Origin: Faecalimonas sp.
Lineage (GTDB): Bacteria > Bacillota_A > Clostridia > Lachnospirales > Lachnospiraceae
Assembly: GCA_026169575.1 (NCBI GenBank)
Contig: JAPFCT010000240.1
Coordinates: forward strand, 1 to 14,711
Length of the DNA stretch: 14,711 nt
Reading direction: 5' to 3'
Position numbers and translations under genes: made by a program. Of the stretch, positions 1 to 8,266 are shown piece by piece (the stretch's first letter is position 1; each line of letters opens with the position of its first letter). The notes under the pieces were generated by a model. That model was not told where the DNA came from. It saw only the letters and a program-made list of their open reading frames with translations, and did not search any database.

Positions 1-547
1 CCAGCAGCTTCTCCCAAAATGCTCTAAAGCCATCGATCCATGCAAGAACCTTCGCCTGCATCCGCTGCCACAGAGATTTTTTCCGCTTTTTGGAACTTGG
101 GTACTTCCCGAACGAAGAAACTTTTCTTTTTTCTTCCAATTTTCTGCCCGTTTCCTGCGTTTCCTGCTCCCGGATCACTCCCTCTGTACGACACATTTCA
201 GCATTCGGATGTTCCTCTTTCTGCTCCTCTTCATCGCTCTCTTCTGGATTTGCATCGTCGGCTTTTCTTTCTCCCGAAAAAAAGTCCTTCCAGACTATCC
301 TCATCTTCAGGTTAGCTTTTCCCTCTTTCCAGCTGACCATCAGAAAAAACAATCTCCACATCCAGGAAATCTCCAAATTTGCTTCCAGTGTTTCTACACT
401 GTTCTGGCAGGATAGATCTGCCTTATACCGGATCGGAACAAATAAAGCCAGACCTATCACAAGCAGGGCAAGCAGCAGGATCGCCAGCAAAAGAATCCCT
501 ATCCACTTTAAAATCAGCAACAATATATGCAGCATAGCTTTCTCCAT
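1..547 (-). CDS. DUF2953 domain protein (YtfI-like), N-terminal part, cut by window edge
   Basis: The reading frame is open from an ATG at 547 to the window edge (182 codons), so the C-terminus is missing. The start shares one base with the stop of the preceding gene (TGATG), and AGGAAAGG lies just upstream. Residues about 6-36 form one strongly hydrophobic helix ending in FVPIRY, which is how I remember DUF2953 proteins of Clostridia beginning. A highly acidic stretch follows (about residues 95-115, rich in Asp and Glu), then a basic one. The defining C-terminal part of the family would lie outside the window, so the call rests on the N-terminus and gene order. In Firmicutes these genes often precede a GerW/YtfJ sporulation gene; that would be expected to the left but cannot be seen here. 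Biochemical function is unknown. Confidence 0.72.
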   Translation of the reverse strand, partial: MEKAMLHILLLILKWIGILLLAILLLALLVIGLALFVPIRYKADLSCQNSVETLEANLEISWMWRLFFLMVSWKEGKANLKMRIVWKDFFSGERKADDANPEESDEEEQKEEHPNAEMCRTEGVIREQETQETGRKLEEKRKVSSFGKYPSSKKRKKSLWQRMQAKVLAWIDGFRAFWEKLL

Positions 548-861
548 CAGATCCTTTCCTGAATATATTTTTTTATCTCAAGTGTCTTTGTCGCCTCATA
601 CACTTCCCCGGCGATCTCTTCTACAAGCGCATACGTTTCCGGCTCGTTTGCCGCAATCCCGATGATCCATGGATCTTCTCTGAAATAAAGTGGCTGAAGC
701 AGCATTGCCGTGTGGTAGATCTCAAGCTGCTCTCCCTCCTTCCGGGAAAGCACGATCACATATGCCTGAAGCTGTGGCCTTTTCCGTTTGATATTCCGCA
801 GGACTGTCTTCTCTTTTCCTTTCAGAGAATCCCCGACATATAAATTTTTATAAATATTCAT
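547..861 (-). CDS. Conserved hypothetical protein, about 104 aa
   Basis: This is a small soluble protein of unknown function with no signal peptide or membrane helix. It starts MNIYKNLYVG, has a basic middle (KRKRP near residue 26), then a mixed beta/alpha-looking region with QLEIYH and a C-terminal helix ending YIQERI. I chose the ATG at 861 because GAAGG lies about nine bases upstream and because similar proteins that I recall from Lachnospiraceae begin at this point. The frame stays open to 930 (ATGs at 888 and 930), and the longest form would overlap the PBP gene by 20 bp. The stop shares a base with the DUF2953 start, so the two are almost certainly co-transcribed and perhaps translationally coupled. 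No catalytic motif is visible. Confidence 0.7.
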   Translation of the reverse strand: MNIYKNLYVGDSLKGKEKTVLRNIKRKRPQLQAYVIVLSRKEGEQLEIYHTAMLLQPLYFREDPWIIGIAANEPETYALVEEIAGEVYEATKTLEIKKYIQERI

Positions 862-910
862 CCGTCTGCCTTCTTTATCTCTTCTCATCTTTTCCCCAAA
901 TATGCTGTCC

Positions 911-2419
911 TTATTCATAATAATAAGCATTCATGACTGCTTTTGCAACCGGAATCGCTCTTCCTCCGGTCTGCATCTCATTTCCCTCGACGATCACACT
1001 AACGACGATCTCCGGATCTTCTACATTTGTGAATCCGACAAACCAGGAATGACTCTGCCCATCTGAACCATACTCTGCAGTTCCGGTCTTTCCTGCCACA
1101 CTGTAACTTTCTCCCGAGAGTTCCATCCCGGTTCCCTGCGTGACAACAGATGTCATATACTGTGTCAGAACCGACGCTTCCTCCGCTGTCATCAGTTCCT
1201 TATAGACCGCCGGCTTATTCTTCTTAACCGGAGTTCCGGTATAATTTGTCACCTCGCTGACAAGATATGGCTTCATCAGTTTTCCGCCATTTGCCACTGC
1301 CGAAGTGATCAGCGCCATATGGTAAGGGCTGACCTGCGTATCTCCCTGCCCCATTGCGGTCATCATCACTTCCGCGTTCGTCGACAGCTCATTTAAAGAA
1401 AAATCACTTTTCCGATAATCTAATACGGAAGGCAGTCTGCTGTTAAACAAAAGCTGCTTACAAGTCTTTGCATAAGACGCCCGGTCCAGGCTCAGTCCGA
1501 TATTCGCGAAAGAGGAATTACACGAATTTGCAAAGGATGCGTTCAGATCCTGAAATCCATGTGCAATATGGTCAAAACACGGGATTGTCGTACCGTCATA
1601 AGTAATTTCTCCGTAGCAGTCATAGGTATATGTGCTGTAAGCCGGCTGTTCTCTGATATATTCCAGTGCAGTCACGATCTTAAAGATCGATCCCGGCGCA
1701 TAGGCTCCCTGGGTGGCGCGGTTTAACAACGGGCTCTGTCCTGCATCCGCATTTAGATAATCCCAGTTTTCTTCCACACTGTTGGGATCAAAAGACGGTT
1801 TGGAGACCATCGCCAGTATTTTGCCGGTATCTGCCTCCATGACAACTACTGCGCCTCTTTCCTCTCCGAGCGCATTGTATGCGGCTGTCTGAAGCTTTGT
1901 ATCCAGTGTTGTGACAACACTGTCTCCTATATTTTTTTCCGCTTTAAATTCTCTGATGATCCGCTCCACAAAAAATGCATTGGACGTCAGAAGATCAAAG
2001 TTTTCGGCAGACTCCAGTCCACTCTTCCCATTGACATCATAGCCAACGACATGGGCAAAAATCTCTCCATACGGATAAGTACGCACTTCACTTCCGTCTT
2101 CTGCCACTTCTGTCTTTGCCAGTACTTCTCCGTTCCTGTCAAGGATCGATCCCCGCACAACACGGTCGGAGAATGTATCTTGTCTTGTATTATATGGACT
2201 GTTAATAATCTTTTCACTCTCTGCCACATTAAAATATACGATATATCCCATCAGAACAAGAAACAGTGTCACAAATAAATAAGTCACTCTAGCGAACTCT
2301 TTGTTTGTAGCCTTCTTCTTTTTTCGTCTTTCTTTTTCTTGTCTCTTTCTGGAACGATTCCCGTCTTCTCTCATCTCGTAATTGTCTTGCTTTCTTTCTC
2401 TCAATGATCTCTTCCTCAT
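911..2419 (-). CDS. Class B penicillin-binding protein (PbpA-like transpeptidase)
   Basis: This is a peptidoglycan D,D-transpeptidase anchored in the membrane with its catalytic domain outside the cell. In the 502-residue form, a very basic cytoplasmic tail (residues 17-40) precedes one helix (about 45-64). A short N-terminal domain resembling actinobacterial PbpA follows (VVRGSILDRNG at 87-97). The transpeptidase domain has all three motifs: S244-I-F-K247 with the nucleophilic serine, S299-C-N301, and K444-T-G446. About 500 residues is short for a class B PBP and fits the PbpA type, which lacks a large pedestal. The start is uncertain: the ATG at 2419 overlaps the upstream FtsW-like gene by 131 bp, another ATG lies at 2374, and a GTG at 2287 would remove the overlap but also the basic anchor tail. 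I keep the long form because positive charge before the helix suits the topology. It is probably the partner of the adjacent SEDS protein. Confidence 0.93.
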   Translation of the reverse strand: MRKRSLRERKQDNYEMREDGNRSRKRQEKERRKKKKATNKEFARVTYLFVTLFLVLMGYIVYFNVAESEKIINSPYNTRQDTFSDRVVRGSILDRNGEVLAKTEVAEDGSEVRTYPYGEIFAHVVGYDVNGKSGLESAENFDLLTSNAFFVERIIREFKAEKNIGDSVVTTLDTKLQTAAYNALGEERGAVVVMEADTGKILAMVSKPSFDPNSVEENWDYLNADAGQSPLLNRATQGAYAPGSIFKIVTALEYIREQPAYSTYTYDCYGEITYDGTTIPCFDHIAHGFQDLNASFANSCNSSFANIGLSLDRASYAKTCKQLLFNSRLPSVLDYRKSDFSLNELSTNAEVMMTAMGQGDTQVSPYHMALITSAVANGGKLMKPYLVSEVTNYTGTPVKKNKPAVYKELMTAEEASVLTQYMTSVVTQGTGMELSGESYSVAGKTGTAEYGSDGQSHSWFVGFTNVEDPEIVVSVIVEGNEMQTGGRAIPVAKAVMNAYYYE

Positions 2420-3713
2420 CTTCTCTTAAAATATACAGTCCCTGAATGATCGCAAACATGATCAGCGTACTTAGCACAGAACTTCCGCCGTAGCTGACAA
2501 GCGGAAGAGTCACCCCCGTAGAAGGGATGAACTTTGTCACACCGCCGATCGTCAGAAATACCTGAAAAATATAGCAGGTTCCAAGTCCCAGTGCGACAAG
2601 CTTGTAAAATCTGTTTCTAAGCTGCATCGCAATATTTAAGAACATGATATAGCAGCTTACACATACAAGGATCAGACATAATCCGAAGATCAGCCCCAGT
2701 TCCTCCACGATCGCAGAGAAGATAAAATCTTCCGCCGCTACCGGGATACTCTCCGGCGAGCCCTGGCAAAGTCCCATCCCAAGCCATCCTCCGGTTCCGA
2801 TCGCAAACAATGACTGTGCCACCTGAAACCCTCCGGTCTCGTACGTTGCAAACGGATCCCTCCACACAGATACACGAACTTTGATGTGGCGGAACATCTG
2901 ATAGGCGATCACTGCCGCCCCGCTTCCCGCCAGCATTCCGCCAAACAGATACAACGGCTGCTTGGTCGCCACATAGAGCATGATCAGATACACGACAAAC
3001 AAGATCAGCGCCGCGCCCAGATCGGTAGATGCCACAAGGATCAGCACATGCGCGGCCGCGATTGCAGTCGTGATCACGACATTTTTAAAATCTGTCGATT
3101 TTTTCAGACTTGCCGCCACAAAAAACACAAATGAAATTTTCACAAACTCTGACGGCTGGATGCTGATCCCCGCAATGGAAAAGCCGAGTTTGGCGCCTCC
3201 GGATGTCACCGCGAACACTGCAACAAGTGCAAGTGCGGCAAGCCCAACTCCTGCATAGACATAAGTCCAGTCCGCCAGCGATTTCATCTTCCGGATCACA
3301 ACCGGAACGATCAGACTTAGCACCATGGATATTCCGACAAAAATAAACTGCTTGATCGCTTTCTCTGTATCCAGACGCAGGATCATAATAAAGCCGATCG
3401 ACAAAAGCATGCACATGTTATTGATCACAACTCTTGATACATTTGGATAAATGATCGTATAAAGAGCAATGACTGCAAGAAACAGGATCACCTGTGCCAC
3501 ATAGAAAAAAATGACCTCCGGTTTCCCCGTCTTCAGATACATGACCCCATATGCAATAAACTGAATGGAGAACATCAGCTTATTCTGCCTCAGCAGGATC
3601 TGCTGTCTGTCCTCCTCGTATTCATAGCGGAATACCGAAAAACACGAATAGGTATATACCGTCATCAAAATGATCAGCAGATATTTTGAAAATTCAACTA
3701 TAATATTTACCAA
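2289..3713 (-). CDS. FtsW/RodA/SpoVE-family peptidoglycan glycosyltransferase (SEDS)
   Basis: This is a polytopic membrane protein that polymerises lipid II into glycan strands, working with a class B PBP. SEDS hallmarks are seen: QPSEFVK (186-192), ASTDLGAALI (228-237), RDP (285-287), GGFQVAQS (294-301), GTGGWLGMG (306-314), AAEDFIFSAIVEELG (326-340) and STGVTLPLVSYGGSS (398-412). There are at least ten hydrophobic segments, including extra N-terminal ones, then a charged cytoplasmic tail from about residue 430. At 474 residues it is longer than typical FtsW. It starts with TTG at 3713, supported by AGGTGA embedded in the stop of the upstream U32 gene. The aspartate usually found in the loop after RDP is not where expected (Thr290, with Glu292 two residues on). 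The next gene encodes its likely PBP partner. Whether it serves elongation, division or sporulation cannot be told from sequence. Confidence 0.93.
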   Translation of the reverse strand: MVNIIVEFSKYLLIILMTVYTYSCFSVFRYEYEEDRQQILLRQNKLMFSIQFIAYGVMYLKTGKPEVIFFYVAQVILFLAVIALYTIIYPNVSRVVINNMCMLLSIGFIMILRLDTEKAIKQFIFVGISMVLSLIVPVVIRKMKSLADWTYVYAGVGLAALALVAVFAVTSGGAKLGFSIAGISIQPSEFVKISFVFFVAASLKKSTDFKNVVITTAIAAAHVLILVASTDLGAALILFVVYLIMLYVATKQPLYLFGGMLAGSGAAVIAYQMFRHIKVRVSVWRDPFATYETGGFQVAQSLFAIGTGGWLGMGLCQGSPESIPVAAEDFIFSAIVEELGLIFGLCLILVCVSCYIMFLNIAMQLRNRFYKLVALGLGTCYIFQVFLTIGGVTKFIPSTGVTLPLVSYGGSSVLSTLIMFAIIQGLYILREDEEEIIERKKARQLRDERRRESFQKETRKRKTKKEEGYKQRVR

Positions 3714-3721
3714 TACTTCAC

Positions 3722-6127
3722 CTACTTTATTCCTCTTTTAAAATGTCCTCTTGTAAATTCAAATGAAAGTGTCCCGGCTTCCCTGCCTTTGATAAACACA
3801 TCCTGATACAACTTCAGGATCTGCCTTGTCTGCCTTTCATCTTCCAGCGTAAATGCCATACGAAATGCAGACGGCGCCAGTCTTTCCAGCTCCTGCTTCT
3901 GATCTATGAGGACAGCCGGCGCTGTATTATAAATGATATTATAACACTCATCACAGCAGTTTTTTACCTGAAATGATTTCTGACAACGATCCTTCATCGT
4001 CAGAAATCCGGTCTGGTGCACACAGCCGTCAGTCGTCTTCTGCACGCACTGGGCAGAGACCATCATCGGCAGATAACCGTAGACAAAAAGTTCCATATCC
4101 CCGCAGCCCGTATCCAGAAGTTCATGCCAGTTCAGTTCCAGCGGTGCAGAAAGCTCCGACACATACTGCTTCCAGAATTCCTTTGCGTAATGATTAAACT
4201 GGTAGATATGGTGGTCTGCCACGATCGTCTTTGGATAGGCATGTTCCCGCAAAAACTGCACCGACTCCATATTTCTGACAAGCACCCCGTCAAATAACGG
4301 TAAAAGCAGTTCATATTCCCGCTCATAATGCTTTCTTGTACGCTCTCTGAAAATATGCGGCATTGCAAGAAAGACTTCTTTTCCACTTCGATGCAGAAGT
4401 TCTGTGACCTGATGGATCTCCGGATGTTTTAAAATATCTGGAAACAGATTGCAGTCGATATAGACCCGGCGGATCCAGGATTCCTCCGCGATCGCATGCA
4501 GCTGGCATGCCTGCTCTGCATACGCATAAAAGACAAAATCTTCTGACCTCCCGTGCAGTTTTGGATCTTTCTTAACGTCAGATGACGGCAGTGCATTCCC
4601 TGCATTCGGATTCTCTCCCGGATCCCCGGAAACAGTCCTTCGATACTGTGTCACGATCTTCTCTTCCAGTGCATCCAGTCCTTTTCTTCTCAGCTCGTTT
4701 AGCTGCTGCATCGGAAGAAACACATCCTCTGTCATCTGCACATGGAATTGTCCAAACTGAAATGGTGTATTTCCAGTCTTCTTCATCTGTTTTTCAATCC
4801 GCGATACATCCAGAGGTGAATTCTGTGGGATTTCTGCCACAGCTCCATCTACTTCCACGGAAATATGTTTCCACTGTAACTGTAGTATAGCAGATTTTTC
4901 CGGAGAAAGAATTAAATTCCCCTTAATTTTTTCCTGCACTTTTTCTCGAAAAATGTCGTTTTTTATCTGTGAGAGCAGTTTTTCATTCCGCGTGCGGTAT
5001 AGAGACATCCCATCACTGATCTTCTGACGCTGGTGTGTCACAAAAGACAGCTTCTGCCCTTCGGCAACGCTCTGTCCGACAGTATATGTCTCCTTTTTGT
5101 CCGGCATCTCCAGTACATCCCCTTTCTCCAGAGGACGCAGCGCCCTTGCAGTCACCTGCTTTCCCTGTTGTTTCAGAACTTTTACAGCCTCCACACCCGC
5201 ATGGTTTGGTCTGGACAGAGAAATCATCTCTCTGCCATTCCTCGTATGATAATATCCTCCGTGGAACCCTCCCCGGTTATAGATATCCATCAGGATCTCT
5301 TTATCCTCCCGGGATACAGAAAACCCTTCTCTTCCCTGCGCCAGATAGAGATCTGAGTATTTCTGGTACATAGCAGTCACTGCCGCCACATATTCCGGCT
5401 TTTTCATCCTCCCTTCAATTTTAAAAGAATAGATCCCTGCTTCACAAAGCTCTGGAATATAGTCCAGTGTACAGATATCTTTTAAGCTTAAAACATAAGA
5501 TTCTTTCCCGTTTTTTCCGACCTTGTACGGAAGGCGGCAAGGCTGTGCACACTGCCCCCGGTTCCCGCTCCTCCCTCCGATCATACTGCTGTACAGACAC
5601 TGCCCGGAATAACAGTAGCAAAGCGCCCCATGTACAAAACTTTCAATTTCCAGACTGGTCTCTTCTGCGATCTTTCTGACCTCTTCAATCTGCAGTTCCC
5701 TGGAGGTAACAACACGCTCAACGCCCTGTTCCTCAAGAAATTTTGCTCCAAGTACATTTGTGACTGTCATCTGTGTACTTGCATGAAGCGGAAGATCCGG
5801 AAAATTCCTGCGCAGAAATGACAGCACCCCCAGATCCTGCACGATCACCGCATCCAGTCCTTGCTTGTAATACGGCTCAATATATTGATATAATTCTTTT
5901 TCGATCTCTTTCTCCTTCAGGAGCGTGTTCACGGTCATATAGATTTTCCGGTCGTGCAGATGCACAAAATCAATTGCCTCAAGCATCTGCTCCTCTGAAA
6001 AATTGTTGGCAAATGCCCGCGCACCAAATTTATTTCCTCCGACATAGACCGCATCCGCACCTGCCAAAACAGCAGCTTCCAGACTCTCATAAGATCCTGC
6101 CGGCGCCAGTATTTCTATTTTTTTCAT
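3722..6127 (-). CDS. U32 family protein with DUF3656 (RlhA/YdcP-like; annotated as peptidase/collagenase)
   Basis: The N-terminal half is a classic U32 domain starting ILAPAGSYESLEAAV and carrying the family signature around residues 162-181 (ESFVHGALCYCYSGQC). Cysteines C170, C177, C193 and C197 match the four that bind an iron-sulfur cluster in E. coli RlhA/TrhP relatives. DUF3656 lies at roughly 380-500. The C-terminal part (about 530-740) looks like a second, degenerate barrel and has its own cysteines (C694, C702, C715, C724, C725, C728). Old annotations call the family collagenase-like peptidases. Characterised bacterial members instead support RNA hydroxylation (23S rRNA C2501 by RlhA, tRNA uridine by TrhP) and ubiquinone synthesis. 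RNA modification is therefore my preferred inference, without proof for this 801-residue clostridial form. The ATG at 6127 has AAAGGG seven bases upstream, right after the zapA terminator. Confidence 0.93.
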   Translation of the reverse strand: MKKIEILAPAGSYESLEAAVLAGADAVYVGGNKFGARAFANNFSEEQMLEAIDFVHLHDRKIYMTVNTLLKEKEIEKELYQYIEPYYKQGLDAVIVQDLGVLSFLRRNFPDLPLHASTQMTVTNVLGAKFLEEQGVERVVTSRELQIEEVRKIAEETSLEIESFVHGALCYCYSGQCLYSSMIGGRSGNRGQCAQPCRLPYKVGKNGKESYVLSLKDICTLDYIPELCEAGIYSFKIEGRMKKPEYVAAVTAMYQKYSDLYLAQGREGFSVSREDKEILMDIYNRGGFHGGYYHTRNGREMISLSRPNHAGVEAVKVLKQQGKQVTARALRPLEKGDVLEMPDKKETYTVGQSVAEGQKLSFVTHQRQKISDGMSLYRTRNEKLLSQIKNDIFREKVQEKIKGNLILSPEKSAILQLQWKHISVEVDGAVAEIPQNSPLDVSRIEKQMKKTGNTPFQFGQFHVQMTEDVFLPMQQLNELRRKGLDALEEKIVTQYRRTVSGDPGENPNAGNALPSSDVKKDPKLHGRSEDFVFYAYAEQACQLHAIAEESWIRRVYIDCNLFPDILKHPEIHQVTELLHRSGKEVFLAMPHIFRERTRKHYEREYELLLPLFDGVLVRNMESVQFLREHAYPKTIVADHHIYQFNHYAKEFWKQYVSELSAPLELNWHELLDTGCGDMELFVYGYLPMMVSAQCVQKTTDGCVHQTGFLTMKDRCQKSFQVKNCCDECYNIIYNTAPAVLIDQKQELERLAPSAFRMAFTLEDERQTRQILKLYQDVFIKGREAGTLSFEFTRGHFKRGIK

Positions 6128-6140
6128 CTTTCTACCCTTT

Positions 6141-6164
6141 AAAAAAGGCTGTCGTCTGACAGCC
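6141..6164 (-). terminator. Intrinsic terminator after zapA
   Basis: Read on the minus strand, GGCTGTC-AGAC-GACAGCC forms a perfect 7-bp GC-rich stem with a 4-base loop, directly followed by six T's. The stem begins inside the zapA stop codon. The U-run ends 13 bases before the ATG of the U32 gene, which leaves no room for a promoter between the two. Confidence 0.85.
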
Positions 6165-6574
6165 TATTTGTTTCTTGTGTTCATTTCAGTTTCCAGTTTG
6201 ACGATCTTCATCTGCAAGGCTCTGTTCTCTTCTTTCAGATCTTCCATCACTTTCTGCAGATTCTCAAGCTTGATCTGCTCTGTGATCAGCTCATGCTTCA
6301 GATCGTACATCTCTTTGTTCTTCTTCTCAATGTCTTCTTCAAATGTATTGCCAAGCTGCTTTGCCTTAAAGTAATCATCCGCAATATTCAAAGACAGCAG
6401 GATGCTTCTCAGCTCTGCGCTCTGTCTACGGTAATTCTCACTGCTTGTACATTCTGCGATTTTATGATTTAAATAAGTGGATACTTTCTGAAGATACTCT
6501 TCACTCTCGAATCCGCCGAGCGTGAATACTTTTCCACCTATCAAAACTTCTGTATAATTCTTTCCCGAAGCCAT
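6164..6574 (-). CDS. zapA: Cell division protein ZapA
   Basis: ZapA binds FtsZ and promotes bundling of its filaments at the division site. The 136-residue protein begins with the typical ZapA head (TEVLIGGKVFTLGG, residues 8-21, then SEEYLQKVSTYLNHKI). A helical region follows, including LNIADDYFKAK, then a long charged coiled coil from about residue 75 to the end. It is somewhat longer than ZapA of Gram-negatives because of the extended coil, as usual in Clostridia. The ATG at 6574 follows a strong AAGGAGG. A promoter candidate lies in the 69-base gap after ruvB and a terminator lies at its stop, so it can be transcribed alone. No terminator is visible after ruvB, so read-through from ruvAB is also possible. 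The zapA-U32 order recurs in Firmicutes. Confidence 0.93.
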   Translation of the reverse strand: MASGKNYTEVLIGGKVFTLGGFESEEYLQKVSTYLNHKIAECTSSENYRRQSAELRSILLSLNIADDYFKAKQLGNTFEEDIEKKNKEMYDLKHELITEQIKLENLQKVMEDLKEENRALQMKIVKLETEMNTRNK

Positions 6575-6609
6575 GGAAAACCTCCTTACGCTTTACAATC
6601 TTCTTCTCC

Positions 6610-6637
6610 ATTATAAACCATATTTCCAGAAAAACAA
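6610..6637 (-). promoter_or_regulatory. Probable sigma-A promoter of zapA
   Basis: On the minus strand a perfect -10 box TATAAT (6610-6615) lies 16 bases from TTGTTT (6632-6637), which is only a weak -35. Transcription would start near 6603, giving a short leader with the AAGGAGG site. The -10 is convincing; the -35 is not. Confidence 0.5.
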
Positions 6638-6643
6638 CCATTT

Positions 6644-7645
6644 TTACTGATTTTTATAGGAAATTCCCAAATGCCCGTAGGCCTTTTCTGTGACGACTCT
6701 CCCCCGCGGTGTCCGCTGGATAAATCCATTTTTCAAGAGGTAGGGCTCACAGACATCCTCGATCGTGCCGGAATCTTCCCCGATCGATGCCGCCAGTGTT
6801 TCCAGTCCGACCGGACCTCCCTGAAACTTCTCGATCATCGCCAGAAGGAGATTCCGGTCCACATGGTCAAGCCCATATCGATCCACATCCAGAAGATCCA
6901 GCGCATAATTTGCCACTTCCTCAGTAATGCGCCCGTCATATTTGACCTGTGCAAAATCTCTGACTCTCTTCAGCAGACGGTTTGCAAGGCGCGGTGTCCC
7001 CCGTGAGCGCTTTGCAAGCTCGAGTGCACCTCTTGTGTCAATCTCCACACCGAGTACAGCCGCAGACCGCATGATGATCGTCTGCAGTTCTTCCTCCGTA
7101 TAAAATTCCAGACGCTGCACGACGCCAAACCGGTCTCTGAGCGGAGCCGTCAGCATCCCTGCCCGGGTTGTCGCGCCAACCAGTGTAAAGTGTGGAAGAT
7201 CCAGACGGATGGAGCGTGCCCCGGCTCCTTTTCCGATCATGATATCGATCACATAATCTTCCATCGCCGGATAGAGCACTTCCTCCACCTGCCTGTTCAA
7301 ACGATGGATCTCATCGACAAACAGTACGTCTCCCTCCTGAAGATTATTTAAGATCGCCGCCATTTCTCCCGGCTTTTCAATTGCCGGTCCCGAGGTGATC
7401 TTTACATTGACTTCCATCTCATTTGCGATGATCCCTGCAAGCGTCGTCTTTCCAAGTCCCGGAGGTCCGTAAAACAATACATGATCCAAAGACTCGCCTC
7501 TCGCCTTTGCAGCCTCGATATAAATCTTCAGCGTCTCCTTCGCCTTCTCCTGCCCGATATAGTCCTTGAGCAATGTCGGCCTTAAATGACTCTCAATCTT
7601 TACATCTTCTTCCAGATTCTCCGTTGTGATAATTCTCTTTGCCAT
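6644..7645 (-). CDS. ruvB: Holliday junction branch migration helicase RuvB
   Basis: RuvB is the hexameric AAA+ motor that drives branch migration of Holliday junctions together with RuvA. The 333-residue length is normal. Visible are Walker A (G60-PPGLGK-T67), Walker B with DEIH (111-114), sensor 1 GATTRAG (157-163) and the arginine-finger segment LRDRFG (169-174). The winged-helix end carries [16 protein letters not shown] and the conserved [12 protein letters not shown]. The ATG at 7645 has CAGGGA upstream. It lies 18 bases after ruvA in the usual ruvAB order. Nothing is missing or unusual in the sequence. Confidence 0.98.
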   Translation of the reverse strand: MAKRIITTENLEEDVKIESHLRPTLLKDYIGQEKAKETLKIYIEAAKARGESLDHVLFYGPPGLGKTTLAGIIANEMEVNVKITSGPAIEKPGEMAAILNNLQEGDVLFVDEIHRLNRQVEEVLYPAMEDYVIDIMIGKGAGARSIRLDLPHFTLVGATTRAGMLTAPLRDRFGVVQRLEFYTEEELQTIIMRSAAVLGVEIDTRGALELAKRSRGTPRLANRLLKRVRDFAQVKYDGRITEEVANYALDLLDVDRYGLDHVDRNLLLAMIEKFQGGPVGLETLAASIGEDSGTIEDVCEPYLLKNGFIQRTPRGRVVTEKAYGHLGISYKNQ

Positions 7646-7663
7646 CTCTGTCCCTGCCCTTTA

Positions 7664-8266
7664 TTAAAATAACATAAATTTTAATGACTGTTTCAGAAGT
7701 TCCTCCACTGTCATAGAGGCTGTCACAGTCACTTTCTTGACCGCCTTTAAGCTCTCTGCACTTCCATAGCCAAGCGCCACAAGCGCCTGCACCGCTTCTG
7801 ACTGGATATCGGATCCTCCCTGAGGAACAGACACTTCCTCGTCTTCTTTCGTGAGCACATCATCGATGCTCAGCTTATCTTTCAATTCTATGATCAGCTT
7901 CTCCGCCGTCTTCTTTCCGATCCCCGGCGCAGCAGAGATTGCCTTGACATCTCCTGCAAGTACTGCGAATCTGAGATCATCGGGCGTCATCTTTGACAAA
8001 ATATTCAGACCTCCTTTTGGTCCGATCCCATTGACCCCGATCAGAAGACGGAACACTTTCAGATCGTCCTTGGTCAAAAATCCGAACAGCTGCATCGCAT
8101 CTTCCCGCACATTCAGATAAGTATGGATCTTTACTTCATTTCCAACCGGAGGAAGCATCGTCATCGCCTGCCCCGGCATAAAAATCCCATATCCGATCCC
8201 ATGCACTTCCACAATGATCTGATCCTCTCCAACTGATGCCAGTTCTCCTTTGATATATGAAATCAT
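7664..8266 (-). CDS. ruvA: Holliday junction DNA-binding protein RuvA
   Basis: RuvA binds the four-way junction as a tetramer and loads RuvB. The 200-residue length is normal. The N-terminal OB fold begins MISYIKGELASV and includes the conserved HGIGYGIFMPG. Two helix-hairpin-helix motifs follow (VNGIGPKGGLNIL near residue 78 and APGIGKKTAEKLI near 113). An acidic linker leads to the C-terminal RuvB-binding domain (QALVALGYGSAESLKAVKKV). The start overlaps the stop of the Gx transporter gene by four bases (ATGA) and is preceded by GAAAGGA. Translational coupling and a single transcript with the two upstream membrane-protein genes are likely, so this repair gene is probably expressed from the promoter near 9201. 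Confidence 0.97.
   Translation of the reverse strand: MISYIKGELASVGEDQIIVEVHGIGYGIFMPGQAMTMLPPVGNEVKIHTYLNVREDAMQLFGFLTKDDLKVFRLLIGVNGIGPKGGLNILSKMTPDDLRFAVLAGDVKAISAAPGIGKKTAEKLIIELKDKLSIDDVLTKEDEEVSVPQGGSDIQSEAVQALVALGYGSAESLKAVKKVTVTASMTVEELLKQSLKFMLF

Noticed and set aside
90..665. 191-codon plus-strand open frame near the left edge
   Set aside because: It is antisense to the DUF2953 gene and the hypothetical gene, its product is low in complexity (Ser/Phe-rich), and no start signals are seen.
3722..6127. Reading the U32 gene as a true collagenase
   Set aside because: The family name is historical; the conserved iron-sulfur cysteines and the characterised relatives support RNA hydroxylation-type chemistry more than proteolysis.
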